Counted from the stretch's first letter, positions 25,951-34,627 are shown. The stretch: 64,000 nt of DNA from Mycetocola tolaasinivorans (GCF_003667565.1 NZ_RCUX01000007.1:124001-188000), one strand, 5' to 3'. Program-made: numbers and translations. The notes: generated by a model not told the origin, from the sequence alone.

Positions 25951-27459
25951 TTACTGGGTGATCGACGGATCGATCTTGGTGAAGTCTGGCTTCGGATCGA
26001 ACTTGAATCCGAAGGTCAGCAGGGCGTAGCTCGCGGCCCCGAGTACGAGGGCGATGATGACGCCGATGTTACTGGAACCGATGACTCCGGCGCGAGCCTC
26101 CGGGGTCAGCAGGAACCCGGTGATGTGCGCGAAGTTGGGGTCGGCGCTGGTGACGGTGCCGAGGCCCACGATGGTGCCGAGTGCGAGGCTGACGAGTGCG
26201 GTCCAGCGGCCGTTACGGCCACCGTATCCGGCGGGCAGCGCGAGGCGGACGTCCCAGTTCAGGCGGCGCTGACGGATGAAGTCCACCAGCTGAATGCCAC
26301 CCATGGTGCCCATCATGACCGCGATCAGCGACAGGAACGACTGGAAGGTCGCGAGGAACGAGGTGGAGATAAACAGCAGGTAGAACGCTCCGGCGGCGAT
26401 GATCAGCGCGTTGATCGCGGTGGTCATCGAGCGGCGCAGCGGGAAGCCCACGGCCATGAGCGCGAGGCCCGAGCTGTAGACGCCGGTGATGGCGGCCGAG
26501 ATCAGCGAGATCACGATCACGATCGAGAACGGGATGAAGAACCACAGCGGGAGCAGCGCGGTGAGGGCACCGATCGGGTCGGAGGCGGCCTCGGTTCCGA
26601 GCTTGGGGTTACTGCCCACGAGCAGGGCGCCCACGATGAGGAGGGCGACGACGGGCAGCGAGAGGCCCAGGGTGGTCCAGCCGATGACGGCCTTGGCTGG
26701 GGTCTTGCGCGGCAGGTAGCGGGCGAAGTCGCCGCCGTAGTTGAGGAAGCCGATGCCGACCATGGTCATGGCCATGATCACGCCGCCGAGGAAGACGAGC
26801 GGGCCGCCGGCCGGGGTCTGGCCGAGCTGATCCCACCGGATTTCCGGGAGCACGAAGCCGAGGAAGGCGATGGTCATGATGCCGGTGACCCAGGAGATCC
26901 ACACCTCGATCTTCATGATGAACTCGTGGCCGAGTACGGCCACGGCCATGGTGATCGCGAGCACCACCACGAACCAGATGACCACGATGAACGTGGCCGG
27001 CTTGCCCGAGCCGTTGCCGAAGACGCTCGGCCAGAGGGTCGAGAAGAGGTTGGCGCCGGTGGTGGAGGCCAGGGTGATGATGGTCACCTTCCAGCCCATG
27101 TTTGACAGGTAGGCGAAGAAGGCGGGAACCACGTTGCCGCGGAGGCCGAAGGCGAACCGGGTCTGCACCAGGGTGGGGAGCCCGGTGCGCGGGCCGCCGA
27201 CGGCGAGGACGCCGACGAGGGAGGCGGAGATGATGTACCCGATGGTACCGGCGAGGATTGTCTGCCAGACATCGAGCCCGAGCGTGAAGACAAAGATCCC
27301 GTAGCTGATGCCGAGGATCGAGATGTTCCAGGCGAACCAGACGGCGAACAGGCCGCGGGGGGAGCCGCGTCGTTCGCTGTCGGGGACGGGGTTTACACCG
27401 TTGGTTTCAACGGTGAGGGCTGAGCCGGCGGTTTCGCGAGCTTGAGCCTCGTTGCTCAT
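25951..27459 (-). CDS. NCS1-family nucleobase/nucleoside permease (first tandem copy)
   Basis: A 502-residue paralogue of the following permease, with the same signature blocks (LFAVWFAWNISILGISYGIF, GPRTGLPTLVQTRFAF, FLNYGGDFARYLPRK). Stretches are identical even at DNA level: about 50 bases around 26427-26477 match 24868-24918. The substitution SGGDF to YGGDF and other changes in the substrate region suggest that the two copies carry related but different cargo. It follows the kinase gene by 37 bases in the same operon. Confidence 0.86.
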   Translation of the reverse strand: MSNEAQARETAGSALTVETNGVNPVPDSERRGSPRGLFAVWFAWNISILGISYGIFVFTLGLDVWQTILAGTIGYIISASLVGVLAVGGPRTGLPTLVQTRFAFGLRGNVVPAFFAYLSNMGWKVTIITLASTTGANLFSTLWPSVFGNGSGKPATFIVVIWFVVVLAITMAVAVLGHEFIMKIEVWISWVTGIMTIAFLGFVLPEIRWDQLGQTPAGGPLVFLGGVIMAMTMVGIGFLNYGGDFARYLPRKTPAKAVIGWTTLGLSLPVVALLIVGALLVGSNPKLGTEAASDPIGALTALLPLWFFIPFSIVIVISLISAAITGVYSSGLALMAVGFPLRRSMTTAINALIIAAGAFYLLFISTSFLATFQSFLSLIAVMMGTMGGIQLVDFIRQRRLNWDVRLALPAGYGGRNGRWTALVSLALGTIVGLGTVTSADPNFAHITGFLLTPEARAGVIGSSNIGVIIALVLGAASYALLTFGFKFDPKPDFTKIDPSITQ

Positions 27460-27496
27460 TATGTGTGCCTTTCAAACGGCGGTTGGGGGAGTGGGG

Positions 27497-28393
27497 TTAG
27501 CGCACCGGGGTGGTGTCGCGAGCCCCGTGGATCGTGACCACGACGGCGGCGGCCGAGGCCCCCGCGGTTGCCGCGGTCACGAGGTCTTCGCCGCGGGCGA
27601 GTGCCGCGGTCAGGGTGCCGAGGAAGGCATCGCCCGCACCGACGGTATCAACGGGAACCGTGCGAATGGCGGGAACGTGGGTGATGTCGCCGTCGTGGCG
27701 GACGAGCGCGCCGTCGCCGCCGAGGGTCACCACGACGTCGCCGCCGGGGAGATCACCGATCAGGCGCTGGGCGATGGCGAGGGGTTCCTCATCGCTGACG
27801 GGTTCGAGGCCGAGGGCCTGTTCGAGCTCGACCTCGTTGAGGACCACGATATCGGCCCGGCGCACGGCCTCTGCGGCGTTTTCGCGCCAGGGTGAGGGGT
27901 TCAGGACGATGCGGGCGGTGTCGCCGAAGGCGTCGATCGCCGCGTCGATGACCGGGGCCTCGACCTCGTGCTGGAGTGCGACCACGCGCGGCGCCGGGCG
28001 TTCGGCGGCCCAGGCGTGCACGTGTTCGGGGGCGAGGTGGGCGTTGGCGCCGGCGTTGACCACGATGGTGTTCTCGCTGCCGGAGAGCAGCAGCACCGCG
28101 CGGCCGGTGGGCACGCCGGGAACGGTCACGAGGTCGCCCAGGGTGACGTCTACCGTGCGCAGGTCCGCGAGAGCCGGGTCGGCGTCCGTGCCGACGGCCG
28201 CGAGCAGCGTGGTGGATGCTCCCGCGCGGGCGGCCGCGAAGGCCTGGTTTGCACCCTTCCCGCCGCCGCGCTCGACCATGCCGGTGGCCGCGATCGTTTC
28301 GCCCACGCGGGGAGCGCGGGGCAGCGTAAACCCGGTATCGAGGTTTACCGAGCCGATCACCAAAACGTCAACATCATTGTGTGGGAAATGCAT
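27497..28393 (-). CDS. PfkB family sugar kinase (ribokinase-like)
   Basis: A 298-residue kinase. VLVIGSVNLDTGFTLPRAPRVGE (about 10-32) and GGGKGANQAFAAARAG (about 43-58) form the ribokinase sugar site, and VDTVGAGDAFLGTL (about 249-262) holds the anion hole and catalytic Asp. It would phosphorylate the sugar released by the GH106-like enzyme. The ATG (28391-28393) lies inside the palindrome TGGGAAATGCATTTCCCA, and a TTGACA box with 17-base spacing places the transcription start at or next to that A, so the mRNA is probably leaderless. An alternative start at GTG codon 12 cannot be excluded. It leads the nine-gene minus-strand block. Confidence 0.87.
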   Translation of the reverse strand: MHFPHNDVDVLVIGSVNLDTGFTLPRAPRVGETIAATGMVERGGGKGANQAFAAARAGASTTLLAAVGTDADPALADLRTVDVTLGDLVTVPGVPTGRAVLLLSGSENTIVVNAGANAHLAPEHVHAWAAERPAPRVVALQHEVEAPVIDAAIDAFGDTARIVLNPSPWRENAAEAVRRADIVVLNEVELEQALGLEPVSDEEPLAIAQRLIGDLPGGDVVVTLGGDGALVRHDGDITHVPAIRTVPVDTVGAGDAFLGTLTAALARGEDLVTAATAGASAAAVVVTIHGARDTTPVR

Positions 28394-28428
28394 TTCCCAA
28401 ATCTCGCATGAGGTTCTAAATCTGTCAA
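28382..28428 (-). promoter_or_regulatory. Kinase promoter with LacI-type palindromic operator over the start codon
   Basis: The 18-bp perfect palindrome TGGGAAATGCATTTCCCA spans 28382-28399. On the minus strand the -35 TTGACA is at 28428-28423 and a weak -10 GAGATT at 28405-28400, so the start point falls near 28393, the A of the kinase ATG. A LacI repressor bound there would cover the start point and the first codons. The divergent LacI gene begins 82 bases away. Confidence 0.78.
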
Positions 28429-28480
28429 GCCGAGGGGTGTGTTGTTGGTACTCTAAAAAGATTGACGTGCAGGAGGACCG

Positions 28481-29458
28481 ATGGCCAGACGCGTGAGTCT
28501 CAAGGATGTGGCAACCGCCGCGGGGGTCTCCCCGACGACGGCGAGCCGCGTGCTGGCCGGGGTGGATCGCGGTGTTGCGCCCGAGCTGGCCGAGCGCGTT
28601 CAGGCGGCCACGGTGGAGCTCGGCTACCGCGTGAATGCGGCGGCGCGGGCGCTGCGCCTGCAGACCACCGGATCGATCGCCCTCGTGGTGCCCTCCGTCG
28701 CGAACCCGTACTACGCCGAGTTGGTCGCCGCCTACTCACGGCAGCTGGATGCCGAGGGCCGCCGCGTCGTGACCTTCGACACCAACGATTCGGTGACGAG
28801 TGAGCGCCGACAGCTTGAAGACATGGATCGCGTCCTGGTGGACGCCGTGCTGATTGCCCCGGTCGATCATGAGGGCAGCGCCCCCGCGATTGCGGCCCTC
28901 GCGGCCACCCACACGGTGGTGCAGGTGGACCGCATCGCCGCCGGCGTGAGCGCCCCCGCGGTGCGCCTGGACAACGCCGCGGGCATCCGCCTGCTCGTGG
29001 ATCACCTGCACGCGAGCGGCCGGGAGCGCATCGTGCTGGTGGACGCCGAGCCTCGCTCCTCGGCCAGCCGCGAGCGGGCCGAGGCGTTCCGCGCGGTCAC
29101 CGGCCTTGGCTGCACGGTGCTGCAGATGCCGACCTTCTCGATGCACAGCGGCACCGAGGCCGCCCGAATCCTGCGCGACAACGCGGACATGCCGGACGCC
29201 GTGATCTGCACCGCCGACGTCGTCTCGCTCGGCCTCCTCACGGCCTTCCAGCACGCGGGCCTGCGCGTGCCCCAGGACGTGGCACTCGCCACCTTCGATG
29301 GCACCGCCCTCTCGGGCGTCACAAGCCCGGGCCTCACCACGCTGGAATCCGCGGTGGACGAGATCGTGCGCGCCTCGCTGGAGATCGTCGACGGCACCCG
29401 CACCGAAAGCCTGCTGGTGCAGCCGCGCGTGCTGGTGCGGGAGTCGACCGGGCACTAG
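28481..29458 (+). CDS. LacI family transcriptional regulator
   Basis: A 325-residue regulator. The helix-turn-helix SLKDVATAAGVSPTTASRVL (6-25) is followed by the hinge helix NAAARALRLQTTGSIALVVP, then a periplasmic-binding-protein-like effector domain (PYYAELVAAYSRQL near 78, CTADVVSLGLLTAF near 247, TTLESAVDEI near 295). GGAGG precedes the ATG. It is the natural candidate to bind the 18-bp palindrome and control the kinase/NCS1/glycosidase operon in response to the sugar released. No other gene follows in its operon. Confidence 0.9.
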   Translation: MARRVSLKDVATAAGVSPTTASRVLAGVDRGVAPELAERVQAATVELGYRVNAAARALRLQTTGSIALVVPSVANPYYAELVAAYSRQLDAEGRRVVTFDTNDSVTSERRQLEDMDRVLVDAVLIAPVDHEGSAPAIAALAATHTVVQVDRIAAGVSAPAVRLDNAAGIRLLVDHLHASGRERIVLVDAEPRSSASRERAEAFRAVTGLGCTVLQMPTFSMHSGTEAARILRDNADMPDAVICTADVVSLGLLTAFQHAGLRVPQDVALATFDGTALSGVTSPGLTTLESAVDEIVRASLEIVDGTRTESLLVQPRVLVRESTGH

Positions 29459-29486
29459 TGAGTGGGCCGTGCACGTGATGAAGAAC

Positions 29487-29560
29487 TGGAGCGAATGACG
29501 GGAATCGAACCCGCGCTACCAGCTTGGGAAGCTGGAGTTCTACCATTGAACTACATTCGC
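29487..29560 (-). tRNA. tRNA-Gly (anticodon CCC)
   Basis: Minus strand, 74 bases including encoded CCA. The acceptor stem is GCGAATG/CATTCGC, the D arm has TTCAATGGTAGAA, the anticodon stem CCAGC/GCTGG closes the loop TTCCCAA (anticodon CCC), the T loop is GGTTCGATTCC, and the discriminator base is T followed by CCA at 29489-29487. It lies between the LacI gene and the lipoprotein gene. Confidence 0.93.
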
Positions 29561-29754
29561 GTATCGCGTCGGCCCGGTACTCGCGCCAACTGATTCGCCT
29601 ACGGTATCACAGCGCGGAGTGCAAAATCTGAAGTGCCCGTCACCGGAGGGTTTGCGTGGCGGGACCCCTACGATATTTCGCCGCGAAACAGTAAACATAT
29701 CTAATGGTATGCTCTCGGTTTGGCTCACATTTGGGTCCTTCACCGGGGAGAGAG

Positions 29755-31221
29755 ATGAAGCGCACAGCGGCGGTTCTTGGAGTGGTGGCTGCGGCCACCC
29801 TGGTCCTGGCTGGTTGTACCAGCCCACTCGTCGAGGAGGAGGCAAAGCCGGTCGTCAGCGATACGGCGCTCACCACCGTCCTTACGCCCACGTGGACCAT
29901 CGACGTAAAGCCCCTCGGCACAAACGCGGTCCCTGTCGTAGACGACACCGTTTTGGTGTACGTGAAGACTCCCGATGCCGATATTTCACTCGCCGCATAC
30001 GATGCCGCGAATGGCGAACTACGATGGACGCGTCCCGCGAGCATCAATAACAGGGTTGGTGGCCTGCTCTATCCGATGGTTATCGGGGAGGACACTCGGC
30101 CACTCGTCGCAAGCATCGGCGTGCCGCAGGAACAGCCTAACGGCACCTGGGCACCGGAGTTCGCGCTTCTCGACCCGAAGACGGGCTCGGTTGAAGCGAT
30201 GATCGCGGGCGATTGGGTGAGTAGCTTGTGGGACTGTGGGCTCAGCAATGGCGTGTGTTTCTGGGGAAATACTCCCGGTGTGAGTGATGGCGCTCGCTAT
30301 CAGCTCACCCTCGATCAGGGTGTGCGTCCGTATAAGAGCGGGCTCGGGAACTATCCGCGTACTCGGAGCCTGGGGGCAGGTGTGTGGGGCGTAGCTGACG
30401 AATCGGGGGCACAGTCCCTGGTTCGTGTGGTTGACGGCGAGGAGACATGGAAGGTCCCGGCTGTCGATGTGGTGGGCGGCGATGGCGACGTGATCGACTC
30501 CCTCGGTGGCTGGTACCCGCTTGAGGAAGACGGCATGCTCCAGTTCAATGCGACCGGAGTGACCGCGCCGGAGACCTTTGTGTCCTCCGCCTCGGAGGGA
30601 AGAGCGGGCGCGATTGACCTTGCGACGGGCACGCTGCTGTGGAGTAACGAGGGGCAAACAACGTGCTTCTCTGACTCCGTGAACCCGGTGTTCTGCAGCG
30701 GTGACTTTTCATTTAGGAGGGACGTCACTGACGGGCCGCTCTCCATCGAGACCGGCACGGTGACCGTAACCGGCGTGGACCCTCGCACGGGTGAATCCGC
30801 GTGGGATGCCCAGATTGAGAACCTCTCTGGCCTGACGAACCTGTCCCAGGGTGGCGCCTTGCGTTCGTTTGGCCACTACTTGCCGGTTCGCGCTGAGAAC
30901 GACATCGTCCTGATCGATCGCAAAACAGGGAAGCAGTCGCGCCTTAAGGGCACAGAAGCTATCGGCTGTACCGTCCCGACCAAGGCCACTTTTTCTCGCG
31001 ATTCGATCCCCGCTGGCCTCAAGATGGTAACCGAGGTTACGGGTGCTGCTCTCGAGGCATGTACCGCAAATGGGTCGAGTACTGATGTGAGCACGTTTAC
31101 TCAGGCCCTGGTTGACGGATCGGGTTCTCGGGTGCTCGTGGACGGCGCGTGGAAGCACGGTAGCGCGGCGCCCGTAAGTGTTGTGAGCGCGGAGAACGCG
31201 ATTCTGGGCTACGTTCGCTAA
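29755..31221 (+). CDS. Lipoprotein with PQQ/WD-like beta-propeller repeats
   Basis: A 488-residue secreted lipoprotein. The signal peptide MKRTAAVLGVVAAATLVLAG ends with a lipobox LAGC (Cys21). The rest repeats short beta-propeller blades of the PQQ type: AYDAANGELRWTRP, LLDPKTGSVEAM, AIDLATGTLLWSNEG, VDPRTGESAWDAQ and IDRKTGKQSRL. Function is unknown; such proteins are extracytoplasmic scaffolds or sensors. A GGGGAGAGAG ribosome site precedes the ATG at 29755. Codon use is visibly less GC-biased than in the neighbours (more A/T in third positions), and the gene stands alone beside a tRNA, so acquisition is possible but no attachment repeats are seen. Confidence 0.82.
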   Translation: MKRTAAVLGVVAAATLVLAGCTSPLVEEEAKPVVSDTALTTVLTPTWTIDVKPLGTNAVPVVDDTVLVYVKTPDADISLAAYDAANGELRWTRPASINNRVGGLLYPMVIGEDTRPLVASIGVPQEQPNGTWAPEFALLDPKTGSVEAMIAGDWVSSLWDCGLSNGVCFWGNTPGVSDGARYQLTLDQGVRPYKSGLGNYPRTRSLGAGVWGVADESGAQSLVRVVDGEETWKVPAVDVVGGDGDVIDSLGGWYPLEEDGMLQFNATGVTAPETFVSSASEGRAGAIDLATGTLLWSNEGQTTCFSDSVNPVFCSGDFSFRRDVTDGPLSIETGTVTVTGVDPRTGESAWDAQIENLSGLTNLSQGGALRSFGHYLPVRAENDIVLIDRKTGKQSRLKGTEAIGCTVPTKATFSRDSIPAGLKMVTEVTGAALEACTANGSSTDVSTFTQALVDGSGSRVLVDGAWKHGSAAPVSVVSAENAILGYVR

Positions 31222-31236
31222 GCACCGTTTGCGTCG

Positions 31237-31270
31237 AGAGGTCCGCTGATGTCCAGATCAGCGGCCCTCT
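31237..31270 (+). terminator. Terminator of the lipoprotein gene
   Basis: AGAGGTCCGCTGAT (31237-31250) pairs with ATCAGCGGCCCTCT (31257-31270), one mismatch, six-base loop, 15 bases after the stop. Confidence 0.7.
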
Positions 31271-31413
31271 TCGCGTGTGTGGGGCATCCCGACAGATGCG
31301 GGGTTTCCGGCCGAACGCGTCTCCGCATCGCGATGCTTGTTTTCCACGCGGCGGCGCATCCGGGCGGGCCGGGTGAGGCATAATCCGCGGGAACCCGCGA
31401 TAGTATGGGCCTC

Positions 31414-32019
31414 GTGCTGCTCTCCGACCGCGATATCAAAGCCCAGATCAACGACAACCGTATTGGGCTCGAGCCGTATGCGCCCGAGCTCGTTCAGCCC
31501 TCGAGCGTCGACGTTCGTCTCGACCGCTTCTTCCGGCTGTTTGATAACCACAAGTACTCCTACATTGATCCCTCGGAGGAACAGTCGGAGCTCACCCGCA
31601 TGGTCGACACCGACCCCAACGAGCCCTTCATCCTGCACCCGGGTGAGTTCGTGCTCGGCGCCACCTATGAGCGCGTGACCCTGCCCAACGACATCGCTGC
31701 GCGCCTCGAGGGCAAGTCCTCGCTCGGCCGCCTCGGCCTACTGACCCACTCGACCGCCGGATTCATCGACCCCGGATTCACCGGCCACGTGACCCTGGAG
31801 CTCGCCAACGTCGCCAACCTGCCGATCCGCCTGTGGCCCGGCATGAAGATCGGCCAGCTGTGCTTCTTCCAGCTGACCTCCGAGACCGAAAACCCCTACG
31901 GTTCGGCCACCGCCGGCTCGCACTACCAGGGCCAGCGCGGCCCCACCGCCTCGCGCTCGTTCCAGAACTTCAAGCGCACGGACATCGCGGACACCAGCCA
32001 GGGCGCGCTGGGCGAATAA
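31414..32019 (+). CDS. dcd: dCTP deaminase, bifunctional dCTP deaminase/dUTPase type
   Basis: A 201-residue trimeric nucleotide enzyme. [20 protein letters not shown] (about 100-119) and [10 protein letters not shown] hold the active site, with Glu129 as the deaminating Glu. The C-terminal [15 protein letters not shown] closes over the nucleotide. The sequence strongly resembles the mycobacterial enzyme that converts dCTP straight to dUMP. Two starts are possible: ATG at 31405 or GTG at 31414. GTG is preferred because VLLSDRDI is the conserved family start and because TAGTAT (31401-31406) is a -10 box ending seven bases before it, giving a leaderless mRNA; it would also make the ATG part of the promoter. 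Confidence 0.92.
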   Translation: MLLSDRDIKAQINDNRIGLEPYAPELVQPSSVDVRLDRFFRLFDNHKYSYIDPSEEQSELTRMVDTDPNEPFILHPGEFVLGATYERVTLPNDIAARLEGKSSLGRLGLLTHSTAGFIDPGFTGHVTLELANVANLPIRLWPGMKIGQLCFFQLTSETENPYGSATAGSHYQGQRGPTASRSFQNFKRTDIADTSQGALGE

Positions 32020-32049
32020 GCCCGCGCACAAGCCCTGCGCACGCCGCAT

Positions 32050-32089
32050 ACACAAAACGAGCCGTCCCGAGGGGCGGCTCGTTTTGTGT
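32050..32089. terminator. Bidirectional terminator between dcd and idi
   Basis: ACACAAAACGAGCCG pairs with CGGCTCGTTTTGTGT across a short loop; A- and T-rich ends on both sides allow termination in both directions. Confidence 0.85.
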
Positions 32090-32093
32090 GTAC

Positions 32094-32612
32094 CTAGCGG
32101 TTCAGCTGCTCCAGCTGCTCGACCAGCCACGGGCTGATCGACCAGGGCGCGATGCGCGCAAGCTGCGCGAGGTCCTCGGGCTCGACCCAGCGGTACTCGG
32201 CCACCTCGTCCGGGTTGGGGGCGAGATCCGAGCTCAGCGTGGCCGAGAAGACCGGGCAGATCTCGTACTCGACGATGCCGCTGGCATCCACCGCGCGGTA
32301 GCGGAAGTCCGGCAGGAGCGGGCTGATGCCGGTGACGGTGGTGCCGAGCTCATCGGCCGCCCGTCGCGCGATCGCCGACTCGAACGACTCCCCGGGAGCC
32401 GGGTGCCCGCAGAAGGCGTTGGTCCAGACCCCGGGCCAGGTGAGCTTCGACACCGCACGGCGGGTCAGCAGCACGCGGCCGCGCTCATCGGTGATGTGGC
32501 AGGAGAACGCGAGGTGCAGTCGGGTGTCGTGATCGTGCACCTCGGCCTTATCGGCCACGCCGATCGGTTCGCCGTCCTCGGACAGCAGCTGCACATACTC
32601 GCGGTTAGACAT
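32094..32612 (-). CDS. idi: Isopentenyl-diphosphate delta-isomerase, type I
   Basis: A 172-residue Nudix-fold enzyme. It has the catalytic Cys68 (WTNAFCGHPAPGES) and the Glu of EYEICPVF (about 115-117), plus the metal His of the HLAFSCHI strand. It interconverts IPP and DMAPP for isoprenoid synthesis. The start at 32612 is preferred because GGGAGA lies nine bases upstream; the in-frame ATG at 32621 abuts that site too closely. It is convergent with dcd and followed upstream by the UMF1-type transporter gene. Confidence 0.93.
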   Translation of the reverse strand: MSNREYVQLLSEDGEPIGVADKAEVHDHDTRLHLAFSCHITDERGRVLLTRRAVSKLTWPGVWTNAFCGHPAPGESFESAIARRAADELGTTVTGISPLLPDFRYRAVDASGIVEYEICPVFSATLSSDLAPNPDEVAEYRWVEPEDLAQLARIAPWSISPWLVEQLEQLNR

Positions 32613-32671
32613 AACCACCATTCTCCCTGCTGGAGCCGCGGCGCGCGAATGCTTCGGGAAAGCCGCGCGGG

Positions 32672-33982
32672 CTAGGCCTTCGCGGCGGGGGTGCGCACCG
32701 GAATCATCAGGGCCAGGCCGAGGGCCAGCACCAGGACGAGGCCGAGAATACCGAAGTACTGCGCGCCACCCACGGAGATGAAGAGGCCAAACGCGGCCGG
32801 AGCGATGAACGACACCGCGCGTCCGGTGGTCGCGTACAGGCCAAACATTTCGCCCTCCTTACCCTCGGGAATGATGCGGGCGAGGAACGAGCGCGAGGCC
32901 GACTGCGCGGGCCCGACGAACGCGGCGAGGCCGAGGCCGAAGATCCAGAACAGCGTGGTGCCCGCATCGTGCAGGAAGAACAGGATGATGCCGAAGGTCA
33001 CCAGACCGATCAGCGAAGCGAGGATCACCGTGCGCGCACCGAAGCGGTCATCGAGGCGGCCCGAGGCGATGGTGACCACGCCGGCCACGATGTTTGCGGC
33101 CACCCCGAAGATCAGCACGTCGCCGCCGCTGAACCCGAAGGTGCCGATCGCGAGCACGCCGGCGAAGGTGAAGACACCCGCGAGACCGTCGCGGAAGATC
33201 GCGCTCGCGATGAGGAACTTCGCGGTGGTGCGGTCGTTGCGCCAGAGGGCCACGAGGTCACGGCCGAGCTTGCGGTAGGAAGCAAAGAAGCCGATCTTTG
33301 CGCCGGGGGCGGCGGTGCCCGGGGTCTCGGGAACCACCCGCAGCACCGGAATCGCGAAGAGGCCCAGCCAGGCGGCGGCGATCAGCATCGAGACGCGCAC
33401 GTCCCAGCCGTCGGCCGAGGTGATGCCAAACATGCCCACGTCCGGGCCAATCAGGGTCACGTAGAGGAACAGCAGCAGCACGATACCGGCCACGTAGCCG
33501 AGGCCCCAGCCGAAGCCGGAGATCTTGCCGATCGTTGACGGGGTCGAAATCTGGCCGAGCATCGCGTTGTAGTTCACCGAGGCGAACTCAAAGAACACGT
33601 TGCCGGCGGCCAGCAGGAAGAGACCCACCCACAGGAGGTCGGGCTTCGGGGCCACAACGGCGAGGCCCGCGGTGATCGCGACCACCAGGTAGGTGTTGAC
33701 GCCGAGCCAGAGCTTGCGATGGCCGCTGCGGTCGGCGCGCTGGCCGGTGATCGGCGCGAGCAGAGCGATGACCACCCCCGCACCGGCGATCCACCAGGAG
33801 AGCTGCGCCGAAACGAACGCCTCGCCACCAAACGCCGGGTTGCCGGTCAGGTACGCGGTGAACACAAAGGTGGTGACCACGGCGTTAAAGGCGGCCGAGC
33901 CCCAGTCCCACAGACCCCACGCTAAAACCTGCCGGGAGAGCAGTCGCGGTTCTGGTACAGAGGGCGAGATAACAGACGTCAT
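32672..33982 (-). CDS. MFS transporter, UMF1 (Atg22-like) family
   Basis: A 436-residue protein with about 12 membrane segments. The start VLAWGLWDWGSAAFNAVVTTFVF is the UMF1 hallmark (WxxYDWGxSAY), and the loop GQRADRSGHRKLWL is the MFS motif A. Bacterial members may export amino acids or small metabolites; the cargo is unknown. The ATG at 33982 is chosen because TACCCT (33989-33994) lies six bases upstream for a leaderless mRNA, and because the conserved part begins soon after; a longer in-frame start at 34003 exists. Confidence 0.85.
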   Translation of the reverse strand: MTSVISPSVPEPRLLSRQVLAWGLWDWGSAAFNAVVTTFVFTAYLTGNPAFGGEAFVSAQLSWWIAGAGVVIALLAPITGQRADRSGHRKLWLGVNTYLVVAITAGLAVVAPKPDLLWVGLFLLAAGNVFFEFASVNYNAMLGQISTPSTIGKISGFGWGLGYVAGIVLLLFLYVTLIGPDVGMFGITSADGWDVRVSMLIAAAWLGLFAIPVLRVVPETPGTAAPGAKIGFFASYRKLGRDLVALWRNDRTTAKFLIASAIFRDGLAGVFTFAGVLAIGTFGFSGGDVLIFGVAANIVAGVVTIASGRLDDRFGARTVILASLIGLVTFGIILFFLHDAGTTLFWIFGLGLAAFVGPAQSASRSFLARIIPEGKEGEMFGLYATTGRAVSFIAPAAFGLFISVGGAQYFGILGLVLVLALGLALMIPVRTPAAKA

Positions 33983-34093
33983 GGCCTCAGGGTACTGCGC
34001 CAAGGCGTCTCATTGGCAACCGTTATGTAAACCGCAGGGGCGTGCGTCACGCGGGCACCCCGCGAAGCGCCCCGATGAGGGGCTGCGCGGGCG

Positions 34094-34627
34094 CTACTCG
34101 CGCAGCGGGCGACCCTCGGCATCGGTGGCAAACGCTCGGGCGCGGGCCAGGATCATGATGCCCTCGATCAGGCCCCAGATGGCGGCGGCGCCGAACGTAA
34201 TGATGGTCGCGGCGATCTGCAGCAGGCCGATGCCAATGTAGCCCAGGTAAAAGCGGTGCACGCCGATCGATCCCAGGAAGATGCCGAGGAGGCCCGCGGT
34301 GAGGCGGCTCTTGGCGGCGGGGTCATAGCCGGCGTAGCCGGGCTGCGCGTACCCCGCCGCATCGGGTGCGGGCTGCGCGTAGCCGGGGTGCGGATAGGAC
34401 TCGGTGCCCGGGGCCGCGGGATAGGCCGGCTGGGCGGCGGGAATCTGGCCGGTCAGCGGGGCGGGATAGTGCGGGAGCGCGCGGGCCGGATCGGACTCGG
34501 TGGCGGCCGCCGGCTGCGACTGAGGATCGGCGGGCGCGGGTGCGCCGGAAGCCGGCGTGCCGGGTGCGGGGGCGACGTTATTCGGCTGGGCGGTGGGTTC
34601 CGCACCAGAAGGATCGGTCGTGCTCAT
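34094..34627 (-). CDS. TM2 domain membrane protein with Pro/Ala-rich N-terminus
   Basis: A 177-residue protein. The first 105 residues are a low-complexity Pro/Ala/Gln/Tyr-rich cytosolic tail with repeats such as GYAQP. The C-terminus is a TM2 domain: AKSRLTAGLLGIFLGSIGVHRFYLGYIGIGLLQIAATI then a second membrane helix with WGLIEGIMIL. The function of TM2 proteins in bacteria is unclear. It is probably leaderless (TAATCT at 34634-34639, six bases before the ATG). It is divergent from dnaK. Confidence 0.9.
   Translation of the reverse strand: MSTTDPSGAEPTAQPNNVAPAPGTPASGAPAPADPQSQPAAATESDPARALPHYPAPLTGQIPAAQPAYPAAPGTESYPHPGYAQPAPDAAGYAQPGYAGYDPAAKSRLTAGLLGIFLGSIGVHRFYLGYIGIGLLQIAATIITFGAAAIWGLIEGIMILARARAFATDAEGRPLRE

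Noticed and set aside
24130..27105. A 991-codon open frame on the plus strand opposite the NCS1 genes
   Set aside because: It is rich in Gly, Asp, Glu and His with repeated patterns, is antisense to two clear permeases, and has no ribosome site or family features. It is a GC-driven shadow.
29461..31400. A genomic island integrated at tRNA-Gly
   Set aside because: No integrase, no direct repeat of the tRNA 3' end downstream, and housekeeping genes follow at once.
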